In this document: positions 37,215-46,304 of the stretch, piece after piece
How the letters are laid out: each line of letters begins with the position of its first letter
Numbering within the stretch: the stretch's first letter is position 1
Source of the DNA: Persicobacter diffluens
GTDB taxonomy: Bacteria > Bacteroidota > Bacteroidia > Cytophagales > Cyclobacteriaceae
Length of the DNA: 64,000 bases
Reading direction: 5' to 3'
Assembly (NCBI RefSeq): GCF_036244895.1
Contig: NZ_BQKE01000003.1
Location: forward strand, 186,001-250,000
The notes under the pieces: model-generated
Told to the model about the DNA's origin: nothing
Databases searched by the model: none
Seen by the model: only the letters and a program-made list of their open reading frames with translations
Program-made: the position numbers and the translations under genes

Positions 37215-37228
37215 CATTAATTATTTAT

Positions 37229-38386
37229 ATGAATTTTAAATCATTACCATTCTTATTTCTCTTTTTATTGACCACTATCCTGAGTTTTGCTCAGGACAAG
37301 CCTGAATTGCATGTTGGCGGTGCCTTACGCTTTAATTACAATTACTCCAACTGGAAAACCGACCACCAGAAAAAGGGCGGTGAGTTCGGAATGGATGTAT
37401 TTCGTTTGAATGCCAAGGCTTCCTACAAAGGCATCCGATTAGACGCCGAATACCGTTTTTACTCTTCGGCCTTTGGCGGTGCTATGCTAAAGCAGGGTTG
37501 GTTGGCCTATGATCTTTCTGAAGTGAATGAAATCCAGTTAGGTTTAACCCAGGTGCCTTTTGGAAACACCACTTACAATTCCAACAACTGGTTCTTCTCC
37601 ATCAATTATTATGTTGGTTTGGAAGATGACCACGACATGGGTTTTAAATACAGCCATAAAGGCGAAAAGTGGGAATACGACATTGCCTTCTTTAAAAATG
37701 CGGAAGAATTAACCTTTGGAGATGGGACCGACCTGGACAACAGCCGATATGCTTACGATGTAAGTTCGATTGACCTGGGCAACGGATTGCAGTACCGAAA
37801 CAAAGAAGCCAATACCTTCAATGGTAAGCTTTCCTATAATATTGAAGGGAGCGAAAGTAAGCACAAAATCGGTGGTTCTGTACAGTACGGTGGTATTTAC
37901 AACCTGGATACGGAAGAAATGGGTGACCACTACGCCGTAGCCCTGCACTATATGATGGACTGGAAACGCTTTAACTTCAAAGCGCAGGCATCTCACTACA
38001 ATTATAATACCGCTGGCCCGGACACGGATTCCAAAGACCTGATTGCCATGGGAGCTTATGGTGCGCCTTATTTGGTAGCAGCAGAGGCATCTCTATACAC
38101 TGCAGGCATCGCCTACACTCAGCCAGTAGCATGGGGGCCGGTATCCTCATTGATGTTCTACAATGACTTCGGCTGGATGAACAAAACCGTAGAAGATTTC
38201 GCAGATGCCTACCAAAACGTAACCGGAGTATTAGTAACCGCCGGATCCGTTTTCACCTATATTGACTTAGCTGCCGGAAAAAACCAACCTTGGTTAGGCC
38301 CTGACTGGACCGATGGTTTAGGTGCCGGTAACCCTGATGCAGACTGGACCTTTCGTTTTAACATAAACGTTGGATACTATTTCTAA
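37229..38386 (+). CDS. Outer-membrane porin of the glycine-betaine operon
   Basis: From the ATG at 37229 the 385-residue protein has a signal peptide ending at SFAQ and then a porin-like barrel: HVGGALRFNYNYS, ASYKGIRLDAEYRFY, WLAYDLSEVNEIQLGLTQVPFG and a C-terminal strand FRFNINVGYYF with terminal Phe. This resembles phosphate-selective-porin-like (OprO/P) barrels of Bacteroidota. A GTG start 30 codons upstream would bury the signal peptide. The ATP-binding gene follows after 10 bases, so the barrel is probably the outer-membrane entry route for betaine-type solutes, inferred from operon position. Confidence 0.82.
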   Translation: MNFKSLPFLFLFLLTTILSFAQDKPELHVGGALRFNYNYSNWKTDHQKKGGEFGMDVFRLNAKASYKGIRLDAEYRFYSSAFGGAMLKQGWLAYDLSEVNEIQLGLTQVPFGNTTYNSNNWFFSINYYVGLEDDHDMGFKYSHKGEKWEYDIAFFKNAEELTFGDGTDLDNSRYAYDVSSIDLGNGLQYRNKEANTFNGKLSYNIEGSESKHKIGGSVQYGGIYNLDTEEMGDHYAVALHYMMDWKRFNFKAQASHYNYNTAGPDTDSKDLIAMGAYGAPYLVAAEASLYTAGIAYTQPVAWGPVSSLMFYNDFGWMNKTVEDFADAYQNVTGVLVTAGSVFTYIDLAAGKNQPWLGPDWTDGLGAGNPDADWTFRFNINVGYYF

Positions 38387-38396
38387 ATCCTGAACT

Positions 38397-39641
38397 ATGG
38401 ATGAAAATAAAAACATTAAACTACAGGTGCAGGACCTGACCCTGATTTTTGGGAATCAGAAGAAGAAAGCCTTGCGGATGCTGGAGAAATCTGCCAGCAA
38501 GGCGGATATTCTGTCAAAAACGGGCTGCACCGTAGGGGTGAATAAGGCGAACTTTGAAATTTATGAGGGCGAAATCTTCGTTATCATGGGGCTTTCGGGC
38601 TCAGGTAAGTCGACTCTACTACGATGCCTGAACCGATTGCATGAACCTACCTCAGGTAAGGTGATTGTAAATGGCCATGACATTACCAGAGATAATAACA
38701 AAGAGCTTTTGGAGACTCGCCGAACGGAGATGAGTATGGTTTTCCAAAAATTTGGACTTCTTCCTCACCGATCGGTTTTGGAAAATGCCGCCTTCGGATT
38801 GGAGATCCGTGGAGAGGAAGAAGGCAGTCGTCTTCAATCTGCGCAGGAAGCACTGGAAACCGTAGGTCTGAAAGGCTATGAAGAGCAGTTACCTTCCGAA
38901 CTTTCCGGCGGTATGCAGCAGCGTGTGGGTCTTGCACGTGCCCTGGCCAATAATCCGGAAGTATTGCTGATGGATGAGGCGTTCTCCGCTTTGGATCCGC
39001 TAATCAAATCCGATATGCAGGATGAGCTACTGAGCATTCAGGCCAAGCTGAAGAAGACGATTGTCTTCATTACGCATGATTTGGATGAAGCCATCAAGAT
39101 TGGCGACCGTATCGTGATCATGAAAGATGGGGTGATTGAGCAAATGGGAACGGCAGAAGAAATTCTGACAGATCCAGCCAGTGATTATGTCAAGGCTTTC
39201 GTGGAAAAGATTGACCGAAAGACCGTGATCACCGCCGGCACCTTAATGTTTGAACAAGTATCCAAAGTAAACGTCAAACACCACGGCCCGGAAGGAGCAC
39301 TTAGAAAAATGCGTGCTGCCGGAATTGATGTATTGCCCGTGGTGGATGAACAAAAATCCTTCCTGGGTTTTGTCTGGTTGAATGATGCCTTAAAAGCTTC
39401 CAAAGCAAAGGCAGAAAGCATCAAAGACATCATCAAAACCAATGTACCGAGTGTTTATCCGGAATATACCGTGGAAGAGATGTTGCCTTTGATTACTGGC
39501 ACAAAATCACCCTTGGCGGTAGTGGACAAAGACAGTAATAAATTGCTGGGCGTTGTGACCCAGACTTCACTGATCATTGAGGCTACCAAATACGACAAGG
39601 CGGAGATCAAGGAAATGAAAGATCAGGCAAACGAGCAATAA
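38397..39641 (+). CDS. proV: Glycine betaine ABC transporter, ATP-binding subunit with CBS domains (ProV/OpuAA-like)
   Basis: The 414-residue protein has an N-terminal family extension, Walker A GLSGSGKST near 65, Q-loop VFQKFGLLPH, signature LSGGMQQR, Walker B VLLMDEAFSALD and H-loop FITHD. Two CBS domains occupy about 280-400; in OpuA these sense ionic strength and gate transport. It drives import of glycine betaine or proline betaine for osmoprotection with the permease encoded 1 base downstream. Confidence 0.94.
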   Translation: MDENKNIKLQVQDLTLIFGNQKKKALRMLEKSASKADILSKTGCTVGVNKANFEIYEGEIFVIMGLSGSGKSTLLRCLNRLHEPTSGKVIVNGHDITRDNNKELLETRRTEMSMVFQKFGLLPHRSVLENAAFGLEIRGEEEGSRLQSAQEALETVGLKGYEEQLPSELSGGMQQRVGLARALANNPEVLLMDEAFSALDPLIKSDMQDELLSIQAKLKKTIVFITHDLDEAIKIGDRIVIMKDGVIEQMGTAEEILTDPASDYVKAFVEKIDRKTVITAGTLMFEQVSKVNVKHHGPEGALRKMRAAGIDVLPVVDEQKSFLGFVWLNDALKASKAKAESIKDIIKTNVPSVYPEYTVEEMLPLITGTKSPLAVVDKDSNKLLGVVTQTSLIIEATKYDKAEIKEMKDQANEQ

Positions 39642-39642
39642 G

Positions 39643-40509
39643 ATGGAGAAAAAAATATTTATCGGTAAATACATCAAAGCCGGGATCGAATTCCTGGAAG
39701 AGAATTTGTATTTCATCTGGGGAGCCATGGACGATGCCATCTCCTGGACGGTGGAAGCAATGAACACATTCTTGCTGGCCATCCCATTCCCATTAATGCT
39801 TATATTGGTAGCTGGCCTGTCTTATTTTGCTAAAACAGGTAAAGAAGGATTGCAAAAAGCCAAAATCAAAGATGGATTAGGGCTTGCCTCCGGAACTTTT
39901 TTTGGCTTAATCATCATTTATCTGATGGGCTATTGGGAAGAGGCTATCCAAACGACTACGCTCGTATTGGTGGCTACTTTCATTGCTTTGTTAAGTGGAA
40001 TTCCATTGGGCATCGTGGCGGCAAAAAATAAAACCGCCAACAAGATCATCCGCCCTTTACTGGATTTGATGCAGACCATGCCGGCCTTTGTTTATTTGAT
40101 TCCGGCCATTTTCTTTTTCAGTGTAGGGAATACCCCTGGCGTCATTGCTACGGTTATTTTCTCGCTACCTCCTGCGGTACGTCTTACCGCTCTGGGAATT
40201 CAGAGTGTGCCTTCTGATGTAGTGGAAGCGGGTTACGCTTTCGGTGCAACGGAAAACCAAATCTTATTCAAAATCCAATTGCCACTGGCCATGCCGACTA
40301 TTTTAGCCGGGGTCAACCAAGTAATCTTACTTTCCCTATCCATGGTGGTGATCGCCTCTATGGTAGGAGCAAAAGGACTGGGTGCAGTGGTTTATCAGGG
40401 AATTCAGCAAAATGATATTGCCAAAGGCTTTGAGTCCGGACTGGGCATTGTGATTTTGGCTATCATCCTGGATCGTATCACCCAATCATTTGGAAAAAAT
40501 AATGCATAA
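39643..40509 (+). CDS. proW: Glycine betaine ABC transporter permease (ProW/OpuAB-like)
   Basis: The 288-residue inner-membrane protein has about seven hydrophobic segments. The binding-protein-dependent transport signature lies near QTMPAFVYLIPAIFFFSVGNTPGVIATVIF and in the EAA loop VEAGYAFGATENQILFKIQLPLAMP. It starts 1 base after the ATPase stop and its end lies 10 bases before the first binding-protein start. Confidence 0.94.
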   Translation: MEKKIFIGKYIKAGIEFLEENLYFIWGAMDDAISWTVEAMNTFLLAIPFPLMLILVAGLSYFAKTGKEGLQKAKIKDGLGLASGTFFGLIIIYLMGYWEEAIQTTTLVLVATFIALLSGIPLGIVAAKNKTANKIIRPLLDLMQTMPAFVYLIPAIFFFSVGNTPGVIATVIFSLPPAVRLTALGIQSVPSDVVEAGYAFGATENQILFKIQLPLAMPTILAGVNQVILLSLSMVVIASMVGAKGLGAVVYQGIQQNDIAKGFESGLGIVILAIILDRITQSFGKNNA

Positions 40510-40519
40510 CCATAACATC

Positions 40520-41377
40520 ATGAAAAATCTTTTCACAAAAACAGGCCTGATGCTGCTGATGGCCGCTGTTACGTTTTTCACCAGCTGTGGCGGTGGAGAA
40601 AAAGAAGAACAGCCTTCTGTTAATATTCTTTACCCAAACTGGGCGGAGGGTATCGCCATGACTTATCTGGCACAGGAAGCTTTACAGGAAAAAGGATTCA
40701 AAGTTGATTTAACCAGCCTTGAACCGGGTTTGATTTACGGAGAATTATCCAAGAAAAACTCCAAAGGAGATGTTTGTCTGGATGCCTGGTTGCCCAACAC
40801 ACACAAAGACTACTGGAAACAGTATGGTGCTAAAATCGAAAAAGTAGGGACTGCTTTTGATAACGGAACCACCGGATTAGTAGTGCCTGCTTATGTGGAC
40901 ATCAACTCAATTGAAGAGTTGAATGCACACAAAGACGAATTCAAAGGAAAGATTATCGGTATTGGTAGTGGCGCGGGTATTCATGCCAAAACCCTTCAGG
41001 CAATCAAAGATTACGAATTGGATTTCGAGCAAATTACTTCCTCCGGACCTGCCATGGTAGCGTCTTTGGAAAAAGCATATAAGAAAAATGAGCCAATCAT
41101 CATCACAGGTTGGAAACCTCACTTCAAATGGGCACAGTTCGACCTGAAATATTTGGAAGATCCAAAGGGTATTTATGAAAAGGACGAAGTAGTCATTATT
41201 GCACGTCGTGGATTCAAAGAGGAAAAACCAGTAGCTGCCACTTTCTTTGCCAACTTCAAACTGGAAGAAGCAAAGTTGTATGAATTGATGGGTAAAGTAA
41301 CTGAATTGGGCGAAGTAGCAGGTGCAAAAGCATTCTACAGTGAGAACAAAGCCATGGTGGATGGCTGGTTCAATTAA
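40520..41377 (+). CDS. Glycine betaine-binding lipoprotein 1 (OpuAC family)
   Basis: From the ATG at 40520 the 285-residue product has a lipoprotein signal (FFTSCGGG, Cys at about residue 23) and an OpuAC domain. Aromatic residues expected to form the betaine cage are present: the Trp of YPNW, DAWLPNTH and GWKPHFKW. An in-frame ATG at 40490 would overlap the permease gene and weaken the signal peptide. A terminator follows, then a close paralog. Confidence 0.92.
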   Translation: MKNLFTKTGLMLLMAAVTFFTSCGGGEKEEQPSVNILYPNWAEGIAMTYLAQEALQEKGFKVDLTSLEPGLIYGELSKKNSKGDVCLDAWLPNTHKDYWKQYGAKIEKVGTAFDNGTTGLVVPAYVDINSIEELNAHKDEFKGKIIGIGSGAGIHAKTLQAIKDYELDFEQITSSGPAMVASLEKAYKKNEPIIITGWKPHFKWAQFDLKYLEDPKGIYEKDEVVIIARRGFKEEKPVAATFFANFKLEEAKLYELMGKVTELGEVAGAKAFYSENKAMVDGWFN

Positions 41378-41399
41378 GCTCCCATAAAAAAATAATTCT

Positions 41400-41433
41400 A
41401 AAAAGCATTGGGGAGACCTGATGCTTTTTTTTT
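41400..41433 (+). terminator. Terminator between the two binding-protein genes
   Basis: AAAAAGCAT and ATGCTTTTT pair around a 12-base loop and nine T follow. It should reduce read-through into the second binding protein. Confidence 0.8.
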
Positions 41434-41454
41434 AAGTACACCTTTCTCAACAAT

Positions 41455-42312
41455 ATGAAATATCAAACTCAATTAATCGCCTTTCTGCTCTGTGCGGTGA
41501 TGGCCCTTAGCCTTGGCGGCTGCACCTCTGAAAATAAAGAAAAAAAAGCCAGTGTAAGTATCCTTTATGGGAATTGGGCAGAGGCCATTGCCATGAGTTA
41601 TCTCGCCAATGAAGCTTTGCTGCACCATGACTTCGAGGTGAAACTTACCAGCCTGGAGCCCGGCCTCATTTATGGGGAATTGTCCAAAAAGAATTCCAAA
41701 GGAGATGTTTACCTGGATGCCTGGTTACCCAACACGCATAAAGATTACTGGAAACAGTACGGCGAAAAAATTGACATCATCGGAAAATCATTTGATGATG
41801 GCACCACCGGATTAGTAGTTCCGGCCTATATGGATATACAATCCATCACAGAGCTGAATGATCACAAAGAAGCCTTAAAAGGGAAAATCATTGGTATTGG
41901 CAGTGGCGCGGGCATTCATGCACAAACCTTACAGGCCATAGACGAATATGCTTTGGAGTTGGAACAAATTACTTCCTCCGGTCCGGCCATGGTCGCCGCT
42001 TTAGAAAAAGCTTATAAAAAACAATCTCCCATTGTGATTACCGGCTGGAAACCGCATTACAAATGGGCACAATTTGATCTGAAATATCTGGAAGATCCAA
42101 AAGGGATTTACCAAAAAGATGAATGTACCATTATTGCCCGTCAGGGTTTCAAAGAAGATCAGCCGGAAGCCGCTCAATTTTTCGCCAATTTTAATCTAAG
42201 TGAAGAAAAACTATATGACCTGATGGGAAAAGTCGCTACCATGGGTGAAGTTCCAGGCGCCAAAGCATTTTATGCCGAAAATAAAGCTTTGGTAGATGGC
42301 TGGTTCCTTTAA
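41455..42312 (+). CDS. Glycine betaine-binding lipoprotein 2 (paralog)
   Basis: The 285-residue product is a close copy of the preceding protein over the mature part (NWAEAIAMSYLA, SLEPGLIYGELSKKNSKGD, DAWLPNTHKDYWKQYG, GWKPHYKW) but has an unrelated signal peptide with lipobox SLGGC. It arose by tandem duplication. Separate expression through the intervening terminator, or a different ligand preference, may explain retention. The stop codon lies inside a sequence resembling a B-repeat end. Confidence 0.9.
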   Translation: MKYQTQLIAFLLCAVMALSLGGCTSENKEKKASVSILYGNWAEAIAMSYLANEALLHHDFEVKLTSLEPGLIYGELSKKNSKGDVYLDAWLPNTHKDYWKQYGEKIDIIGKSFDDGTTGLVVPAYMDIQSITELNDHKEALKGKIIGIGSGAGIHAQTLQAIDEYALELEQITSSGPAMVAALEKAYKKQSPIVITGWKPHYKWAQFDLKYLEDPKGIYQKDECTIIARQGFKEDQPEAAQFFANFNLSEEKLYDLMGKVATMGEVPGAKAFYAENKALVDGWFL

Positions 42313-42443
42313 GCGGAATGATGCACCGCAAAGTTGATTAACTTACTTCAAGCTTTTTTTCATCGCCTTCTGGATGTTTCAACTCCTATTATTTGCTCCA
42401 ATTTGGCGAGGCCTGCTTCCAATAGCATGGGATAAAAATAATT

Positions 42444-42474
42444 CAAAAAGCAGCAGCACCGCTTCTGCTTTTTG
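42444..42474 (+). terminator. Likely terminator after the betaine genes
   Basis: CAAAAAGCAG and CTGCTTTTTG form a perfect 10-bp stem with an 11-base loop, followed by TTTATTTG. Confidence 0.6.
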
Positions 42475-42551
42475 TTTATTTGCAGAAGTAATACCGAAAA
42501 GGCTCCTGAGCACCAGCCACAAAAAAGATAAGATTAAAAAACCGCAATGAT

Positions 42552-43613
42552 ATGAATAACATGGAAGCAATACCAGAGAAAATGTTTGGGGTCTACCTGA
42601 AAGGACATGGAGATGAAAGTCAACTGGAGTATCGGGAAGATATTCCGGTCCCATCCATTGGCGATCATGAAGTACTGATCAAGGTGAGTGCTGCAGGCGT
42701 CAACAATACGGATATCAATACCCGCATTGCCTGGTATTCCAAAGGCGAGGGAGAGGCAGAGGATGCCAGCTGGTCCGGGGAAGCACTCAAATTCCCAAGA
42801 ATTCAGGGCGCCGATGTTTGCGGACATATTGTGGGAATTGGTAAAGCGATCAATGAACGTCGATTAGGAGAACGTATAATTATTGAGCCCTCTCTACAGC
42901 AAGTAAACGGGGAAGCTTTGGAACATGCCTGGTATTTTGGTTCGGAATGTGATGGAGGTTTTGCACAATATACCAAAGTGGATGGCCGACATGCCTTCGC
43001 CGTCCATACCGAAATGACAGATCAGGAACTGGCTTCTTTCCCATGTTCCTACTCCACTGCGGAGAATTTATTAACCCGCGCTCAGGTGACTGCCCAAGAT
43101 ACCGTACTCATCACGGGTGCTTCCGGAGGCGTAGGTTCTGCTGCGGTGCAATTGGCTAAAGCTCGGGGAGCAAAAGTAATTGCAGTGGTAGGAGCGGCAA
43201 AAGCACAGGATCTTTTAAATCTGGGAGCTGATCAGGTTATCCACCGTGGGAACAGCCTGACCGAAGCCATTGGTCATAGCAGCGTTGAAGTGGTGATTGA
43301 CTTGGTAGCCGGCCCTGCTTTTGCAGAAATACTGGAAATCCTCAAGCCAAAAGGGCGCTATGCTGTGGCAGGCGCCATAGGAGGAGCCGAAGTACCCATG
43401 GATATCCGCACCGTATACCTGAAGGATTTAAGCCTGTTTGGCTGCACAGTACTGGAACCAGAAGTTTTTCCGAATTTGGTGCGGGTAATTGAATCGGGCT
43501 TGATCAAAGGCCTGGTTGCGGAAACCTTCGCGCTGAAAGACATCACCAAAGCACAGGAAGTTTTCCAACAGAAGCAACATATTGGGAAGTTGGTGATTAA
43601 TATGAATTTGTAA
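42552..43613 (+). CDS. Medium-chain alcohol dehydrogenase/quinone oxidoreductase family protein
   Basis: The 353-residue enzyme has a GroES-like domain (about 20-150, HEVLIKVSAAGVNNTDI) and a nucleotide-binding domain with TGASGGVGSAAVQLAK near 195-210, then the C-terminal GKLVINMNL. The catalytic-zinc ligands of true alcohol dehydrogenases are not in place (N instead of C in AAGVNNTD), so a zinc-free NADPH:quinone or enoyl reductase activity is more likely. Substrate is unknown. It begins 77 bases after a terminator and is probably its own unit. Confidence 0.87.
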   Translation: MNNMEAIPEKMFGVYLKGHGDESQLEYREDIPVPSIGDHEVLIKVSAAGVNNTDINTRIAWYSKGEGEAEDASWSGEALKFPRIQGADVCGHIVGIGKAINERRLGERIIIEPSLQQVNGEALEHAWYFGSECDGGFAQYTKVDGRHAFAVHTEMTDQELASFPCSYSTAENLLTRAQVTAQDTVLITGASGGVGSAAVQLAKARGAKVIAVVGAAKAQDLLNLGADQVIHRGNSLTEAIGHSSVEVVIDLVAGPAFAEILEILKPKGRYAVAGAIGGAEVPMDIRTVYLKDLSLFGCTVLEPEVFPNLVRVIESGLIKGLVAETFALKDITKAQEVFQQKQHIGKLVINMNL

Positions 43614-43687
43614 ATAAGAAGCGACCACAAATTATAGCAAATCAATGACTAATTATCCTGTCTGATCAACAGCGATTTAAACAAAAA

Positions 43688-43768
43688 CAATCCTATAAAT
43701 TTGGGAAATTTGTGGCTAAAAAAAATAAAATACTTTAGCATTAATTCGTGAAATTAGTGGTTTCACCT
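43688..43768 (+). repeat. Repeat D, copy 1
   Basis: An 81-bp direct repeat (CAATCCTATAAATTTGGGAAA to TAGTGGTTTCACCT) with a second copy at 43963-44044. A shorter inverted piece (GACACTAATTTTTACGAATA) lies between them near 43868. Confidence 0.7.
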
Positions 43769-43922
43769 GACACCCGCTGGATAACACCTACTTACTACAC
43801 AAAACTACTAATTGATAATAACCTCTCAGAAATATCAGGAAAACGAAACTTTTGGAACCACAAATTGACACTAATTTTTACGAATAATTGATTAATAATA
43901 TTTGATTCACCGCAATTCAAAC

Positions 43923-43953
43923 AAAAAGCCCGAAATAAAATCTCGGGCTTTTT
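43923..43953. terminator. Bidirectional terminator between convergent genes
   Basis: AAAAAGCCCGA and TCGGGCTTTTT form a perfect 11-bp stem with a 9-base loop; A and T runs serve both strands. It closes the dehydrogenase and the GH43 transcripts. Confidence 0.85.
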
Positions 43954-43962
43954 CCTTTAAAG

Positions 43963-44044
43963 CAATCTTATAAATTTGTGAAATTGGTGGCCAAAAAAAA
44001 AAAAAATACTTTAACGTTAATTCGTAAAATTAATGGTTTCACCT
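43963..44044 (+). repeat. Repeat D, copy 2 (overlaps a stop codon)
   Basis: About 82 bp (CAATCTTATAAATTTGTGAAA to TAATGGTTTCACCT), roughly 85% like copy 1. Its right end overlaps the stop codon of the GH43 gene. Confidence 0.7.
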
Positions 44045-45970
44045 TTCTCCTGCCGGACAATACATTACCTCCGACAAGGCCGACACCCCATTCTCATTAA
44101 ACGCCTCCACCGCGAAATAATAATCCTGCTTAATGTTCAGCGCTCGAATCTCCTTCTCCGTAGGGGCATCTGCCCAAAGCTGATAAGTAGTATACAGCTT
44201 ATCCGCTTCAATACCCCAACGAATATTATAACCCACTGCTCCTTCCACCGGGGACCAATTCACAAAAGCATTCCGTTCATCCTGATCTCTCTTTACTTTT
44301 AAGCTCTTCGGTGTAGCCGGTGCGTCCCCTTTACCATGCCCGAAAACACGGATATCGGATACGGCCAGATTTTCATTCGCACAATAAACATTTTCAAATT
44401 TCACATAGCGTGCCTCCACTGACTTCTCCAATTCAATATAGGGATTGGAACGATGTTTTTTCTCCTGAAGATTATTGGCCACTTCCTTCCAGCGCTTCCC
44501 GTCTTTGGAAGTGTAAAGCTTATAATGTGTATACACACGATCTTTATATCCGGCAGATTCCTGAAGCAATGGCTGAGGAGGGAACAAAGCTAAATCGTGT
44601 TGCAGATAGTCACCGTAGTTAATCTGAATTGCGCGGACATCATGCAGGGCTTCCAAGTCAATTATGGCCGTCTGCCCCTGATGCGCTTTCCCTGCGACCC
44701 AAAGGGTTCTCGGATTTTCATCCGTCAGTTGATTTCCTCCCAAATCCTCAGATAATTGCGCAGAGACTTTTACCGGCTTTTTATAAGAAAGCAACATCCA
44801 GCCGGTAAACAAATCTTCACGCTGTTCCCATTTGCCCGTTGGGGCGAAATGCGGGAAATCAGCAAAGCGGCTGTTGGCATACATCAGACCATCCGCATCA
44901 AAGCCGGCAGGCAACATCATGATCCGACGCTCAAACACCCAATTCACCCCTACCCAGGTGGTTCCCGTATTCCAGTAATTCCCAAAACGATCCTGGAAAA
45001 CATTCCCGTGTCCGGCACCTACCGCGAATCCCCCCGGCTTATAGGCCACCGGATTATTCGGGGCATAAGTCCAGGGCCCCAAAGGAGAATCCCCCACATA
45101 CACGCCATTCCCATAAACATTCTCGCTGGTTCCCGGCCCTGCATAGGTCAGGTAGTATTTTCCATTGTGATAATCTACTTCTGCTCCTTCGATATAAGGC
45201 TTAAAATGCTCCCTTTCATGATCATAACCAAAGCGCTCCCAACCGTGCTGATCCGGATACAAATACAACATGGATTTCTGAAAACGATCCAATTCCCAGC
45301 GATGCTCCGGATCCTTACTATTTTTCAATTTTGCACCGAACAAGGGGTGCAGGTTGGAGGATCCCCAATACAGGAACCAATCCGCTGTTTGCTCATCATA
45401 AAATAAACCCGGATCCCACAGATTTTGATCCGCCCCCTGAGGAAAATCCAAACTTTTCTCATAAACCGCCCACTCCCCTGCTGCCGGATTTACACTATAA
45501 AAAATCGGCGCTTTAAACTTACGGCTGGAAGCCATCAGAAATAAAGTATCCTTTACGGAAATCGCCGCTGGCGCAATCATATCTTTATAGAAAGCGGTAG
45601 TACCATCTTCCAGAGTCTCCTCAAAGGTGGAAGGCTCTTTACCTTTAAAATAACTCACCGGCCATTCTTGGGTCGGCTCAATATGCTCCCACTTTATTAA
45701 ATCTTCAGAACGGAAATATCCTCTGGCAGAAGTACAAAAAATATAATAGGCTTCATGCTGACCGCCAACTTCATTGTTAATAAAAACCGGATCAGCACTT
45801 CCGCGGGCAATAACTGGTGGATGATCCTTAAAGTTGGACCGATCCATCGGAATGATCTCGCCATACTGATAATCGAGATCTACCGGATTACAAAAAGTTT
45901 CAGAGGCTTGCTGGGCATAAACCTGAGTCCACCAACAACATCCTAAAAGCAATAAAAAAAAGGGGCGCAT
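44039..45970 (-). CDS. Family 43 glycoside hydrolase with F5/8 type C and fibronectin III domains
   Basis: From the ATG at 45970 the 643-residue product has a signal peptide (LLLLGCCWWTQVYAQ), a five-bladed propeller catalytic domain at about 30-370 (GSADPVF supplies the catalytic Asp; ISVKDTLFLMASSRK, WDPGLFYD, GAEVDYHNGKYYLTYAG), an F5/8C-like domain about 395-545 and a fibronectin III domain to the end (FVNWSPVEGAVGYNIRW). GH43 enzymes cut arabinan, xylan or galactan side chains. The exact linkage cannot be read from sequence. It is a lone gene without SusC/SusD partners, so it is not a classical polysaccharide-utilisation locus. Confidence 0.88.
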   Translation of the reverse strand: MRPFFLLLLGCCWWTQVYAQQASETFCNPVDLDYQYGEIIPMDRSNFKDHPPVIARGSADPVFINNEVGGQHEAYYIFCTSARGYFRSEDLIKWEHIEPTQEWPVSYFKGKEPSTFEETLEDGTTAFYKDMIAPAAISVKDTLFLMASSRKFKAPIFYSVNPAAGEWAVYEKSLDFPQGADQNLWDPGLFYDEQTADWFLYWGSSNLHPLFGAKLKNSKDPEHRWELDRFQKSMLYLYPDQHGWERFGYDHEREHFKPYIEGAEVDYHNGKYYLTYAGPGTSENVYGNGVYVGDSPLGPWTYAPNNPVAYKPGGFAVGAGHGNVFQDRFGNYWNTGTTWVGVNWVFERRIMMLPAGFDADGLMYANSRFADFPHFAPTGKWEQREDLFTGWMLLSYKKPVKVSAQLSEDLGGNQLTDENPRTLWVAGKAHQGQTAIIDLEALHDVRAIQINYGDYLQHDLALFPPQPLLQESAGYKDRVYTHYKLYTSKDGKRWKEVANNLQEKKHRSNPYIELEKSVEARYVKFENVYCANENLAVSDIRVFGHGKGDAPATPKSLKVKRDQDERNAFVNWSPVEGAVGYNIRWGIEADKLYTTYQLWADAPTEKEIRALNIKQDYYFAVEAFNENGVSALSEVMYCPAGER

Positions 45971-46203
45971 ATCGTTTTTTTTTAAACTAAATAACAGGAT
46001 TCCTTTTGATCGTACAAACACCCCAAAATACCCCCCTTTTTAAATGCCGCATCAGTGACAAAAAACTTAAATTCAAGAAGCTGTTTATCTGCTTTTTAAG
46101 CAAGCAGACACTACTCAAAAATAATTAAAAAAACATGCTCACCAGCAAGCCAAATAAAAACTACCCACCCTGTCAATTCAAAATATAGCGCATCCAAAGC
46201 AGC

Positions 46204-46233
46204 AAAAAAAGCCTGAGGGATTTTCCCCCAGGC
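46204..46233 (-). terminator. Terminator for InlB-repeat lipoprotein 1
   Basis: On the minus strand GCCTGGGGG pairs with CCCTCAGGC (one mismatch) and seven T follow. It is about 70 bases past the stop codon. The remaining 45971-46304 gap shows no gene. Confidence 0.75.
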
Positions 46234-46304
46234 CAAACCTATATAAGAACGACCAATGACGGGTCATTATCTTTTAAGGTCACAAAGCGTAGCTGTTTAG
46301 TTGT

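Noticed and set aside
42310..42500. Degenerate B-like repeat after the second betaine-binding gene
   Set aside because: TTTAAGCGGAATGATGCACC and a few interior words resemble family B, but no right end is found and similarity is too weak to annotate.
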